Assembly (NCBI GenBank): GCA_016285185.1
Contig: JAEEQG010000007.1
Span: 1 to 64,000, forward strand
Direction: 5' to 3'
DNA from: Spirochaetota bacterium
Lineage (GTDB): Bacteria; Spirochaetota; Spirochaetia; Treponematales; Treponemataceae
Length of the DNA stretch: 64,000 nt
Shown here: positions 26,498 through 35,810 of the stretch, in pieces
How the letters are laid out: the number at the start of each line of letters is the position of its first letter
Position numbering within the stretch: the stretch's first letter is position 1
Notes under the pieces: generated by a model
Databases searched by the model: none
What the model saw: only the letters and a program-made list of their open reading frames with translations
What the model was told of the DNA's origin: nothing
Made by a program: the position numbers and the translations under genes

Positions 26498-28614
26498 GCG
26501 ACCAAAAAGAATTTCCGGAATGGAAGAACTTTCTTGACAACAAGGAAGAAAAAAGGGCGGGGCTTGTTATTAAGAGCGTTGTCAAGCGTTCCGGAGAAAT
26601 TAAGCCGTATGATTCGGATAAAATCACGGCTGCAATCGGAAAAGCCATTGAGGCTGTAGAAAAAAAACCGAATATGGAAAAAGCAAGGCAGTTGACAAAG
26701 GAAGTTGAAAAAAAACTTAAGGAAATGATGTCGATGCGCCATGAGCATTCTATTCCTGCTATTGAAGAAATTCAGGACATTGTTGAAAATGTTCTTATAA
26801 GTAATAAAGAAGTTGCGGTTGCCAAAGCCTATATTCTGTACAGAGCAAGACACGACGCAATCCGTGATGCGAAAAGTCTTATGCTCGATATAAATGACAC
26901 AATGGACGGTTATTTAAATCAGTCCGACTGGCGTGTAAATGAAAACGCAAATGTCAATTTTTCGCTCGGTGGTCTTATTCTTCACAATTCAGGTACAATT
27001 ACAGCAAATTACTGGCTGCGTAATATCTATTCGCAGGAAGTTGCGGAAGCCCACAAAACAGCAGCTTTTCATATACATGATTTGTCAATGTTCTCCGGCT
27101 ACTGTGCGGGTTGGTCTATCCGACAGCTGATTGCGGAAGGTTTGGGCGGTGTTCCTGACAAAATAACGTCAACACCTGCAACGCATCTTTCAACACTGGT
27201 AAATCAGATTGTAAACTTTCTCGGTATTATGCAGAATGAGTGGGCGGGAGCACAGGCTTTCAGTTCTTTTGATACTTATCTTGCTCCTTTTATCAAAAAA
27301 GACAATCTTTCAGAGAAAGAAGTCCGCCAGTGCATCCAGAGCTTTATTTTCGGTGTAAACACACCGAGCCGTTGGGGTTCTCAGGCGCCGTTCACAAATA
27401 TCACGCTAGACTGGGTATGTCCTGATGACTTAAAAGACAAGCCTGCCATTGTCGGTGGTAAGGAAATGCCATTTAAATACAGCGATTGTCAGAAAGAAAT
27501 GGATATGATCAACAAGGTCTTTATTGAACTGATGATTGAAGGCGATGCAGCGGGACGCGGTTTTGCCTATCCAATTCCAACATATAATATTACAAAGAAC
27601 TTTGACTGGGACAGCGAAAATGCAAAGCTTTTGTTTGAGATGACAGCGCAGTATGGTACTCCGAACTTCCAAAACTTTGTAAATTCAGACTTGAATCCGA
27701 GTGATGTACGTTCAATGTGTTGCCGTCTTCAACTAGACAAACGCGAATTGCGCAGACGCGGTGGCGGTTTGTTCGGTGCGGACGAGTTTACCGGTTCTTT
27801 GGGCGTTGTTACAATAAACCTGCCTCAAATCGGTTATCTTGCAAAGGATGAAAAACAATTCTTTGCAAGACTTGATTACCTTATGGATCTGGCAAAAGAA
27901 AGCCTCTGCACAAAGCGTAAGGTTATTCAGCGCCTTCTTGATGGCGGACTTTTTCCGTATACAAGCCGTTATCTTAAAAAGCTTGACAACCACTTTAACA
28001 CAATTGGATTGTGCGGTATGAACGAATGCTGCATGAACTTTTTGGGAACAGACATTACGACTGCAAAAGGCAAAGCCTTTGCGGAAAAAGTTCTCGTTCA
28101 TATGCGAACACGTCTTGCAGACTATCAGGAAACTACCGGTGAGTTGTTCAACCTTGAAGCGACTCCTGCGGAAAGTACTTCGTACAGACTTGCAAAACAC
28201 GACAAAAAGACATATCCGGATATTATCACATCAGGTGAAGAAGAACCGTTCTATACAAATTCTTCCCAGCTGCCGGTAGATTATACCGCCGATGTTTTTG
28301 AAGCTCTTGATCATCAGGAATCATTGCAGACCAAGTATACCGGAGGAACAATGTTCCACGTATTCATGGGTGAAGCTGTACGTGACTGGAAAACATGCCG
28401 TGATTTGGTTCGCTCAATTGCATCAAGTTATCGTATTCCTTTCTTTACGATTTCGCCGACTTATTCAATCTGCCGTATTCACGGTTACTTGAACGGTGAA
28501 CAGTTTGAATGTCCTAAATGTAAGGAAGAAGCAGCATACGAACTGCAAAGAAAGCTTACAAAGCTTGAAGCCGAAAGGGCAGATCTGTTGGCGGCCGCAG
28601 GACAGACAAATTAA
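26494..28614 (+). CDS. nrdD: Anaerobic ribonucleoside-triphosphate reductase catalytic subunit lacking the C-terminal glycyl-radical segment
   Basis: ATP-cone VVKRSGEIKPYDSDKI; NrdD core; ends SICRIHGYLNGEQFECPKCKEEAAYELQRKLTKLEAERADLLAAAGQTN with no RxxGY motif. Confidence 0.93.
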   Translation: MSDQKEFPEWKNFLDNKEEKRAGLVIKSVVKRSGEIKPYDSDKITAAIGKAIEAVEKKPNMEKARQLTKEVEKKLKEMMSMRHEHSIPAIEEIQDIVENVLISNKEVAVAKAYILYRARHDAIRDAKSLMLDINDTMDGYLNQSDWRVNENANVNFSLGGLILHNSGTITANYWLRNIYSQEVAEAHKTAAFHIHDLSMFSGYCAGWSIRQLIAEGLGGVPDKITSTPATHLSTLVNQIVNFLGIMQNEWAGAQAFSSFDTYLAPFIKKDNLSEKEVRQCIQSFIFGVNTPSRWGSQAPFTNITLDWVCPDDLKDKPAIVGGKEMPFKYSDCQKEMDMINKVFIELMIEGDAAGRGFAYPIPTYNITKNFDWDSENAKLLFEMTAQYGTPNFQNFVNSDLNPSDVRSMCCRLQLDKRELRRRGGGLFGADEFTGSLGVVTINLPQIGYLAKDEKQFFARLDYLMDLAKESLCTKRKVIQRLLDGGLFPYTSRYLKKLDNHFNTIGLCGMNECCMNFLGTDITTAKGKAFAEKVLVHMRTRLADYQETTGELFNLEATPAESTSYRLAKHDKKTYPDIITSGEEEPFYTNSSQLPVDYTADVFEALDHQESLQTKYTGGTMFHVFMGEAVRDWKTCRDLVRSIASSYRIPFFTISPTYSICRIHGYLNGEQFECPKCKEEAAYELQRKLTKLEAERADLLAAAGQTN

Positions 28615-28632
28615 AATACGAAAAAAAGATTA

Positions 28633-28690
28633 ACACTAAATATAGTGTAAAAAGCTTGCAAAAAATCAAAAAGCACACTATATTTAGTAA
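28633..28690 (+). promoter_or_regulatory. Candidate NrdR-box pair between nrdD and the glycyl-radical ORF
   Basis: ACACTAAATATAGTGT (28633-28648) and ACACTATATTTAGTAA (28675-28690), 42 bp start-to-start. Confidence 0.75.
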
Positions 28691-28756
28691 AGATGTAGTA
28701 AAAAGTTACCGATATATAATGTAACTGAATTATTACAAGTTTGGGAGGAAAAAATT

Positions 28757-29296
28757 ATGGAAACAACAGGAAGAACTTTGGAAGCTATAGATGCTGAAAT
28801 TGCACGCACAAAAGAAGCTCTTGCCAATGTAAAAGGCAGCGAAACAGAAGTATATGCAAGAATTGTAGGTTATTACCGTTCTGTAAGAAACTGGAACAAA
28901 GGTAAGCGTGACGAATATAATCACAGAAAAATGTTTGTATATGACAATAAAAATGCTGCAGAGACCGTTATGGATAAAAAAGCAGCTGCACCTGTTGCCC
29001 ATACTGCAGAAGCAAATGAAAATACAAAGAGTGCTTTTACTCCTGCCCGCTATGAATTGTTTGCAAGGGCAACATGTCCAAATTGTCCGCCTGTAAAAGA
29101 ATATATGGCAAATGTAATAATTCCCGGAACAATGATTGACGTTGATTCTGAAGAAGGATTTGCCAAGGCTTCTGAACTCGGAGTTTTTGCCGCTCCTACA
29201 GTTATTGTTTATGATGCAAATGACTGTGAATGCGCAAGAGCACACTCAGTTTCCGAACTGGCTGCAATTTTTGAGCCGGTTGCAGCAGTATGCTAG
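28757..29296 (+). CDS. Stand-alone NrdD glycyl-radical domain fused to a CPNC thioredoxin/glutaredoxin-like domain
   Basis: ETEVYARIVGYYRSVRNWNKGKRDEYNHRKMF matches the NrdD C-terminal glycyl-radical region (Gly38, codon 28868-28870); C-terminus YELFARATCPNCPPVKEYM..VFAAPTVIVYD. Confidence 0.85.
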   Translation: METTGRTLEAIDAEIARTKEALANVKGSETEVYARIVGYYRSVRNWNKGKRDEYNHRKMFVYDNKNAAETVMDKKAAAPVAHTAEANENTKSAFTPARYELFARATCPNCPPVKEYMANVIIPGTMIDVDSEEGFAKASELGVFAAPTVIVYDANDCECARAHSVSELAAIFEPVAAVC

Positions 29297-30009
29297 AAGG
29301 CGAAAACAGACAAAAGAAAATCGGAGCTCTGATAAAAACATCTCTGGTTGATTATCCGCAGAAAGTTGCAGCAGCCGTGTTCCTACACGGCTGTAATCTT
29401 AGGTGTCCGTATTGTTATAACGTTGAGCTTGTTACCGGAAAAACAGATGATTATGACTGCGTAACATATGAAGAAGTTATAGCTCACCTTGAAAAGCGTA
29501 AAAATGTTCTCTCCGGTTTTGTTATTTCAGGCGGAGAACCATGTATGAGTTCCTGTTTGGAATCACTAATACGGGATGCGCGAAGTATTGGTTATCTTAT
29601 AAAACTGGATACTAACGGAACTTTCCCTGAAAAACTTGAATCTCTTTTTTCAAATACAGCTCTTATTCCTGATTTTGTCGCTATGGATTTTAAAACAACA
29701 CCTGAAAAATACACCTTATGCGGAAAAGAAGTATCTGAAAAAATAAAAAAATCAATTTCCATTATTTCGCAATTATCATCTGAAAAGCGTGAATTCCGTA
29801 CGGTTCTTGTTCCTAATCTGGTAAATGAAGAAGATATTGCTGATATGGCACAATATTTACCTAAAGATGCAGCATGGCGTTTTGCCCGTTTTAGAAACGA
29901 CAATTGCCTTGATAAAAACTATGAATCTCTTGTGCCATATACACAGGAACAAATTGATTCGCTTGTGCGCATTGCCGCAAAATATATACCGGATTCTGTA
30001 TTGCGCTGA
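29290..30009 (+). CDS. nrdG: Anaerobic ribonucleotide reductase activating protein (radical SAM)
   Basis: LVDYPQKVAAAVFLHGCNLRCPYCYN CxxxCxxC motif; VISGGEPC; adjacent to nrdD locus. Confidence 0.9.
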   Translation: MLEGENRQKKIGALIKTSLVDYPQKVAAAVFLHGCNLRCPYCYNVELVTGKTDDYDCVTYEEVIAHLEKRKNVLSGFVISGGEPCMSSCLESLIRDARSIGYLIKLDTNGTFPEKLESLFSNTALIPDFVAMDFKTTPEKYTLCGKEVSEKIKKSISIISQLSSEKREFRTVLVPNLVNEEDIADMAQYLPKDAAWRFARFRNDNCLDKNYESLVPYTQEQIDSLVRIAAKYIPDSVLR

Positions 30010-30029
30010 TTAAACTTTAAAAGGATTTT

Positions 30030-30908
30030 ATGAACAAAAAACAAATACGGGCAAATATTTTACTATTCCTTACTGCCCTTATATGGGGATTTGCATTTTC
30101 AGCACAAAGATTCGGTGCGCAATATCTCAAACCCTTTTGGTTCAACGGAATACGCTTTGCCCTTGGCAGTCTGTCTCTTGTGCCGCTTATTGTTTATCGT
30201 AAAAGACATGGAACTTCTGTTCAAAATACTGCGAAGAACCTGCTCGTTGCCGGTATATTGTGCGGAATATGCATGTTTGCAGGTGCAAGTTTGCAACAAA
30301 TAGGTATTGAAACAACAACAGCAGGCAAAGCAGGTTTTGTTACTGGTTTGTATGTGGTTCTAGTTCCTGTAATAGGTTTGTTTATGGGGCGAAAAACCGG
30401 AGCCATGACATGGATTGCAGTGATAATTGCGTTGCTGGGACTTTATCTGTTAACTGTTACTGAAAAATTCAAAATAGGTAAGGGTGATTTAATTGTCCTT
30501 GTCGGTTCTCTTTTTTGGGCATTCCATATTCTGATTATAGACCATTTTTCGCAAAAAACAGATCCTTTGGAGTTATCAAGCGTACAATTTGCCGTTTGTT
30601 CCTTTTTCAGCCTTATCATTGCATTCTATACGGAAGAAATCTCCGCTGGAGCTGTTAAAGGTGCATTGATACCGATTTTGTACGGTGGTTTTTGTTCTGT
30701 CGGTATAGCATATACTCTACAGGTTGTCGCGCAAAAAGACGCTGAACCTTCCCAAGCATCATTAATTCTTTGCCTTGAGACAGTATTCAGTGTTTTAGGC
30801 GGTATGCTCTTATTAAACGAAGAAATGACATTAAGAAATATCTGTGGATGTTTTTTGATGTTTGGTGCAATCGTTATTGCACAACTACCGCAAAGAAAAA
30901 ACAAATAA
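30030..30908 (+). CDS. EamA/DMT-family transporter
   Basis: Ten hydrophobic helices in two repeats; ALIWGFAFSAQRFGAQYLKPFWFNGIRFALGSL. Confidence 0.88.
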   Translation: MNKKQIRANILLFLTALIWGFAFSAQRFGAQYLKPFWFNGIRFALGSLSLVPLIVYRKRHGTSVQNTAKNLLVAGILCGICMFAGASLQQIGIETTTAGKAGFVTGLYVVLVPVIGLFMGRKTGAMTWIAVIIALLGLYLLTVTEKFKIGKGDLIVLVGSLFWAFHILIIDHFSQKTDPLELSSVQFAVCSFFSLIIAFYTEEISAGAVKGALIPILYGGFCSVGIAYTLQVVAQKDAEPSQASLILCLETVFSVLGGMLLLNEEMTLRNICGCFLMFGAIVIAQLPQRKNK

Positions 30909-30909
30909 A

Positions 30910-30936
30910 AAAGCTGTCTCTTTACAAGACAGCTTT
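30910..30936. terminator. Bidirectional terminator
   Basis: AAAGCTGTCT-CTTTACA-AGACAGCTTT between convergent genes. Confidence 0.85.
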
Positions 30937-30945
30937 CTATAAATC

Positions 30946-31317
30946 TTATTCTTCAACTGTTGCAGCGTCAGGTGCATTTTTCTTTATTGATTCAATGCCC
31001 TTCAAGCAGCTTGCTTTAGCCGGATAGCTTTCACCGGTTGCAATAATTTGTCCATTTGATGCCTTAAGACGGAAGCGGAATTCACCGGCTTTATCTTTAT
31101 ATACTTCAAATTTAGGATTTTTTTCTGTTGCAAAGCCGTCTACGGTCTGATCTTCGATTGCAGCAACAGGTGCATTTTTCTTTACACTCTCGATGCCGTT
31201 TTTGCAACTTGCATCACTTGTATACACTTCAGATGTAGCAATGATTTCACCGTTGCCTGCTTTTAAATTGAATTTTACACCATTTTTGGCTTTTGAAATA
31301 ACAAATTTTCCTGCCAT
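30946..31317 (-). CDS. YegP-like DUF1508 protein, two tandem repeats
   Basis: MAGKFVISKAKNGVKFNLKAGNGEIIATSEVYTSDASCKNGIESVKKNAP, then KFEVYKDKAGEFRFRLKASNGQIIATGESYPAKASCLKGIESIKKNAP. Start reset to MAGK at 31317. Confidence 0.88.
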   Translation of the reverse strand: MAGKFVISKAKNGVKFNLKAGNGEIIATSEVYTSDASCKNGIESVKKNAPVAAIEDQTVDGFATEKNPKFEVYKDKAGEFRFRLKASNGQIIATGESYPAKASCLKGIESIKKNAPDAATVEE

Positions 31318-31332
31318 ATTATCCCCTGTAAA

Positions 31333-31368
31333 AAATAAATCTGTACATAAAATACGTACAGATTTATT
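31333..31368 (-). terminator. Terminator hairpin after the flagellar gene group
   Basis: AATAAATCTGTAC (31334-31346)/GTACAGATTTATT (31356-31368), perfect 13-bp arms, T-rich tract on the minus strand. Confidence 0.75.
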
Positions 31369-31414
31369 ATAGACGTAAAATGTTATTTTAGCAAATAAAA
31401 AATAAAGAAGTTGT

Positions 31415-31981
31415 TTATTTTCCGGCAAGCTGAAGATAAACCTGATCTGCCAGACCAAAACCTGCGGCTTTTGTCATTGCAGAAGCATATTCATCATAAA
31501 GCATGTCCTCATACATATCCTGAGCATATGAGTTTTTTTCACCGAACAGGTTAGTTTTACTGATTGTATTGCGCATTGAACCAAGCATGATTTTTACAAA
31601 ATATGATTCAAGTTCCAAAGCCTGTTCATACAGCTTACTGCTTTTGTCAATCTTTTCGGATGAAGCCATACCATGAGCACCGACAGCGTTTGCAGCGGCT
31701 CCTGAAGGCATAGCAGATTTATCTGCGGGATTTGCAAAGGCATTTGCCATTCCAGAAACAAAATCACCGTTAAGTCTGCCACTTTCAGTTATCTGTTCGG
31801 ATGAAAGAGAACTCTTGTTTTCCATTCCAGCCTGGATACCGTCAATCAATGCCTGAAACTTTGAAATTTCGTTATTGGTCTGAGCCATTTTTGAGGCGCT
31901 CATTCCAGCTATTCCGCCTGAAGGAATGTTTACAGAATTTGTTCTGTTATAAAACTCTGCTATGTTAAGTGCTGACGGCAT
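31415..31981 (-). CDS. FlgJ-like rod-binding protein
   Basis: LESYFVKIMLGSMRNTISKTNLFGEKNSYAQDMYEDMLYDEYASAMTKAAGFGLADQVYLQL; downstream of flgG. Confidence 0.82.
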   Translation of the reverse strand: MPSALNIAEFYNRTNSVNIPSGGIAGMSASKMAQTNNEISKFQALIDGIQAGMENKSSLSSEQITESGRLNGDFVSGMANAFANPADKSAMPSGAAANAVGAHGMASSEKIDKSSKLYEQALELESYFVKIMLGSMRNTISKTNLFGEKNSYAQDMYEDMLYDEYASAMTKAAGFGLADQVYLQLAGK

Positions 31982-31995
31982 GTGCTATTCTCCGT

Positions 31996-32790
31996 TTACC
32001 GCTTTAAGTTAGTTGCTGTTGAAAGCATATTGTCGCTTGTCTGTATTGCTTTTGAGCTGAACTCATACGCACGCTGGGCAACAATCATCGAAACCATTTC
32101 ATTTACAACTGAAACGTTTGACATTTCAAGGAATTTGTGATGAGTTTCACCCATACCGTCAAATCCTGGACGATTGGCTATAGGATCCCCGGATGCATTT
32201 GTTACAATAAAAAGATTATCTCCATCGGCTTTAAGACCTACAGGGTTCGGAAATCTGTAAAGCTCAATCTGTCCAACCTGCATAGGAATATCATTGCCTG
32301 AAACTTTTACTGTTACTCTTCCGTCTCTGCTGATAGCCAGTGTATCGATAAGAAATCCTTCCGGCATGATAATTTCAGGCATAACATGCAATCCGTTGGA
32401 AGTTACGAGCTGACCATTTGAATCAATCTTAAATGAACCGTCACGTGTATATGCATAACTGCCGTCATACTGCTGAACGCGGAAGAAACCTTCACCTTCG
32501 ATGGCAAGGTCAGTAGCATTCTGTGTATGTTGTAATGAACCTTGATCAAACATTCTCTGTGTTGCAGCAACCTTAACACCGCTACCCATCTGAATTCCAA
32601 CAGGTGTAACCGTGTCTTCCGTAGCAGGAGTTCCTGCTCTTTTTACGTTCTGATATACCAAATCTTCAAATTCAACACGCTGTTTTTTATAACCGCTTGT
32701 ATTTACATTTGAAAGGTTGTTGGAAATTGTATCAATGTTTGCCTGCTGTCCGTTCATTCCGGTTGCAGCTGTCCATAAGCTTCTTACCAT
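31996..32790 (-). CDS. flgG: Flagellar basal-body rod protein FlgG
   Basis: MVRSLWTAATGMNGQQANIDTISNNLSNVNTSGYKKQRVEFEDL; C-terminal NEMVSMIVAQRAYEFSSKAIQTSDNML. Confidence 0.95.
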   Translation of the reverse strand: MVRSLWTAATGMNGQQANIDTISNNLSNVNTSGYKKQRVEFEDLVYQNVKRAGTPATEDTVTPVGIQMGSGVKVAATQRMFDQGSLQHTQNATDLAIEGEGFFRVQQYDGSYAYTRDGSFKIDSNGQLVTSNGLHVMPEIIMPEGFLIDTLAISRDGRVTVKVSGNDIPMQVGQIELYRFPNPVGLKADGDNLFIVTNASGDPIANRPGFDGMGETHHKFLEMSNVSVVNEMVSMIVAQRAYEFSSKAIQTSDNMLSTATNLKR

Positions 32791-32803
32791 TTTTTATTCC
32801 TTA

Positions 32804-33598
32804 TTATCTAAGTGTTGCAACTTTTGACCATAAAGTTGACATCATTGAATCTTCTGACTGGATAGTTTTTTGATTTGCTTCATATGCCCTGTTTACTTCG
32901 ATCATCTGAACCATTTCATTAACAACGTTAACGTTTGATGTTTCAACATATTCCTGCAAAAGGGAAGGGCGCTCTTCTCCCTCAGCGATATATGCTTTGC
33001 CAGAAATTTCAGTATCTATGTAAAGGCTGCTGCCCTGTTTTTTAAGGTATCTTTCGTTGTCAAAACGGACAAGCTTAAGTCTGTCAACGACTTCGTTATT
33101 TTCTTCTGTTATGATTCCATCATCATTAACTTTAAAGTGTTTATCAGTGAGCTGGATAATTCCATTTTCACCAAGAACAGGATAACCTTCTTTTGTTTCG
33201 AGGATTCCTTCTTTGCCGATTATAAAGTTACCGTTTCTTGTATAGCGCTCGCCCATTGGTGTCTGAACAGCAAAAAAACCTTCGCCTGTAAGTGCTATAT
33301 CAGTAGAAGCACCTGTATTCTTGAATGAACCCTGTTCAAAATCAGTATAAAGTTCGTTTGTTTCTACTCCAAGTCCGAGTTTTCCGACAATAGGTGCTGC
33401 ATCAGCTGAACCGCCGTAGAATTTATATTCGCCGTCTGCTTTCATTCTGCGAATCAATAATTCAGAAAAGTTTTTGCTTACTGTAACATCACGTTTAAAT
33501 CCGTTTGTGTCCACATTAGCAAGATTATTAGAGATTGCATCCAAATGGTTCTGCTGGGCGCTCATTCCGCTTGCGCCGATATACCAACCTCGTACCAT
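32804..33598 (-). CDS. flgF: Flagellar basal-body rod protein FlgF-like
   Basis: MVRGWYIGASGMSAQQNHLDAISNNLANVDTNGFKRD; FFAVQTPMGERYTRNGNF. Confidence 0.88.
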   Translation of the reverse strand: MVRGWYIGASGMSAQQNHLDAISNNLANVDTNGFKRDVTVSKNFSELLIRRMKADGEYKFYGGSADAAPIVGKLGLGVETNELYTDFEQGSFKNTGASTDIALTGEGFFAVQTPMGERYTRNGNFIIGKEGILETKEGYPVLGENGIIQLTDKHFKVNDDGIITEENNEVVDRLKLVRFDNERYLKKQGSSLYIDTEISGKAYIAEGEERPSLLQEYVETSNVNVVNEMVQMIEVNRAYEANQKTIQSEDSMMSTLWSKVATLR

Positions 33599-33687
33599 AC
33601 GAGCCTCCTGATTCCAATACTTATTTATCGGAGGCTGAAAAAAAAGATTAAGCGAAAAATATAGGTTTTTACATAGTTTATAGGCTT

Positions 33688-34833
33688 TTAAAGAATAAAA
33701 ATTGCTAAAGACTCTATGTGACTAGTCTGCGGGTAGTAGTCGAGGAGACACAGGTTTACAAGCTTGTAGCCAAAAGAAATTAAATCCTGAGCATCTCTGG
33801 CAAAAGTGACAGGATCACAGGAAAGAAAACGAATTTGCGGTATTTGCGAAGCTTTTATCCATTCCCGTACGGATTTTTCCATGCCGCTTCTGGGCGGATC
33901 TATAACTACTGCATCAAATTTTTGTTTTGAATCAGAAAGTTGCGTCCATTTTTCGCCGCTGACTCCGTAACTCTGGTGCCTTATTCCTCTCAGGTTCCGT
34001 TCTGCAAGAATAAGGGCTTCTCTGTTGTGTTCGACAAGATACATTTCTTCAAATTGTTCACCCAAAAAAACAGAGAATGTTCCGACACCGCTGTATATAT
34101 CGGCACAACGTTTACCGCTAAAATTCACTGTTATGCGGTTTATGGTCTTTTCCAGCATCTGCAGATTGGATTGAAAGAATCCGCGGACATTAAACTGAAT
34201 ATCTTTTCCGTTTATGTGAACTGTGACAATCTCTTTCTCATTGATAACGGCACCTTCAAACTTCTTTCTCGGTGCCTTTTCTGCAAGAACTGCCGTTGTA
34301 ACTTTGCCGTCAGCGCCAAAAACATGTGTGCGTGTACCTTTTGGTACCTGATCCGTCTGCAGACATTCGTGTATTTCGGAACAAGCTGTGAGGCAGTCTT
34401 TTACTGGAACAATTTGTGATGAGCCGGCTTCTTTCAAACCGCCGTCATGCAACTGAAAACGATTCCTGTAACCCCATTCACTGCCATATTCTGTTTCAAT
34501 TTCAGGAATCTGTTCTTCCTTTACACCTGCACGAATAAGGGAATCTGTTATAATTTCTTTTTTTAGCTTACGCTGGTATTCGGCACTGGCAAACTGGAGA
34601 TTACAGCCTCCGCATATCCCATAGTACTTGCATTCCGGCTGTATTCGAAATTGTGATGGAGTAATTATTTTTTCAAGCTTTGCTTCGATAAAATCGCGCT
34701 TTTCTTCCTGTATCTTTATTTGGACTGTCTCACCGGGCAAAGTACCTGGTACAAAAACATTTTTACCGTTAAGTTTTCCCAATCCGGAACCGCGTGCGAT
34801 CATTTTTATTATTGTAATTATGTTGGAATCCAT
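33688..34833 (-). CDS. TrmA/RlmD-family 23S rRNA (uracil-C5) methyltransferase
   Basis: TRAM domain; CKYYGICGGCNLQ; DIYSGVGTFSVFLG; VVIDPPRSGME; LSCDPVTFARD. Confidence 0.9.
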   Translation of the reverse strand: MDSNIITIIKMIARGSGLGKLNGKNVFVPGTLPGETVQIKIQEEKRDFIEAKLEKIITPSQFRIQPECKYYGICGGCNLQFASAEYQRKLKKEIITDSLIRAGVKEEQIPEIETEYGSEWGYRNRFQLHDGGLKEAGSSQIVPVKDCLTACSEIHECLQTDQVPKGTRTHVFGADGKVTTAVLAEKAPRKKFEGAVINEKEIVTVHINGKDIQFNVRGFFQSNLQMLEKTINRITVNFSGKRCADIYSGVGTFSVFLGEQFEEMYLVEHNREALILAERNLRGIRHQSYGVSGEKWTQLSDSKQKFDAVVIDPPRSGMEKSVREWIKASQIPQIRFLSCDPVTFARDAQDLISFGYKLVNLCLLDYYPQTSHIESLAIFIL

Positions 34834-34867
34834 GTAATATGATACTATATCAAAGAAAGGAAAAATT

Positions 34868-35797
34868 ATGAAGAGAGAAACTTTTTTTATGCATATGTCC
34901 GATGGTAAACAGATTGCAGTTCATCGTTGGTTGCCGGATAAAAAAAGTACCATAAGGGGCATAATTCAACTTAGTCACGGTATGAATGAGTACGCTATGC
35001 GTTATGACGGATTTGCAGAGTTTTTAACTGCAACCGGTTTTGCAGTGTATGGGGAGGATCACCGTGGACATGGAGAGACGGCCGGTTCTCCTGAAGAATT
35101 AGGATATCTGGCTGATATGGCGGGATTCCAGAGAGTTGTTCTGGATTTGCGTCAGGTTATCAAGAGAGCAAAAAATGATTTTCCGGGAAAAAAGATATTT
35201 TTGTTCGCACATTCTTTCGGTTCTTTTATAGGACAGAGTTTTATCGAACAGTATTCGTATGATATCGACGGCTGTATTTTGTGCGGTACAGCTGGTCCAA
35301 GACAGGCTCTGATGTCTTTTGCGAAATTTCTGGCAAAGACATGTATTCTGTTTGGACGCAAAAAAAAGCCTGCAAAACTGTTGGCAATGATTTCTTTTGC
35401 CGGTTATAACCAGCGCTTTCCGGAGTCAGAAGGTAAAAATGCCTGGCTGACAAGGGATTTATCTATAACACAAAAATATGCGAATGATCCATTATGCAGT
35501 TTTGTTCCCAAAACAATGTTTTATTATGATATGTTCACAGGTTTGCATAGTATTCATAAAAAAAAGGCAATGAAAGCCATTCCCCGTTCTTTCCCTGTTT
35601 TTATGATTGCAGGTGGGGATGACCCTGTCGGCGGCTATGCTAAAACTGTTGAAAAACTGTATGAGATATATAAAAATAATGGAATGAGTGATGTTGAATT
35701 AAAAGTTTATCCGGGTGGAAGACATGAACTTTTGAATGAAACAAACAAAGAAGAAGTTATGAATGATGTTTTGGCATGGATTGATGCCAGAATGTGA
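34868..35797 (+). CDS. Alpha/beta hydrolase (monoacylglycerol lipase-like)
   Basis: GIIQLSHGMNEYAMRYDGFAEFLTATGFAVYGEDHRGHGET; FAHSFGSF; YPGGRHELLNE. Confidence 0.88.
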   Translation: MKRETFFMHMSDGKQIAVHRWLPDKKSTIRGIIQLSHGMNEYAMRYDGFAEFLTATGFAVYGEDHRGHGETAGSPEELGYLADMAGFQRVVLDLRQVIKRAKNDFPGKKIFLFAHSFGSFIGQSFIEQYSYDIDGCILCGTAGPRQALMSFAKFLAKTCILFGRKKKPAKLLAMISFAGYNQRFPESEGKNAWLTRDLSITQKYANDPLCSFVPKTMFYYDMFTGLHSIHKKKAMKAIPRSFPVFMIAGGDDPVGGYAKTVEKLYEIYKNNGMSDVELKVYPGGRHELLNETNKEEVMNDVLAWIDARM

Positions 35798-35810
35798 GAC
35801 TTTTGTTCTC

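Noticed and set aside
28733-29245. 170-aa minus-strand ORF opposite the glycyl-radical ORF
   Set aside because: Shadow ORF; the plus strand has clear NrdD C-terminal and CPNC motifs.
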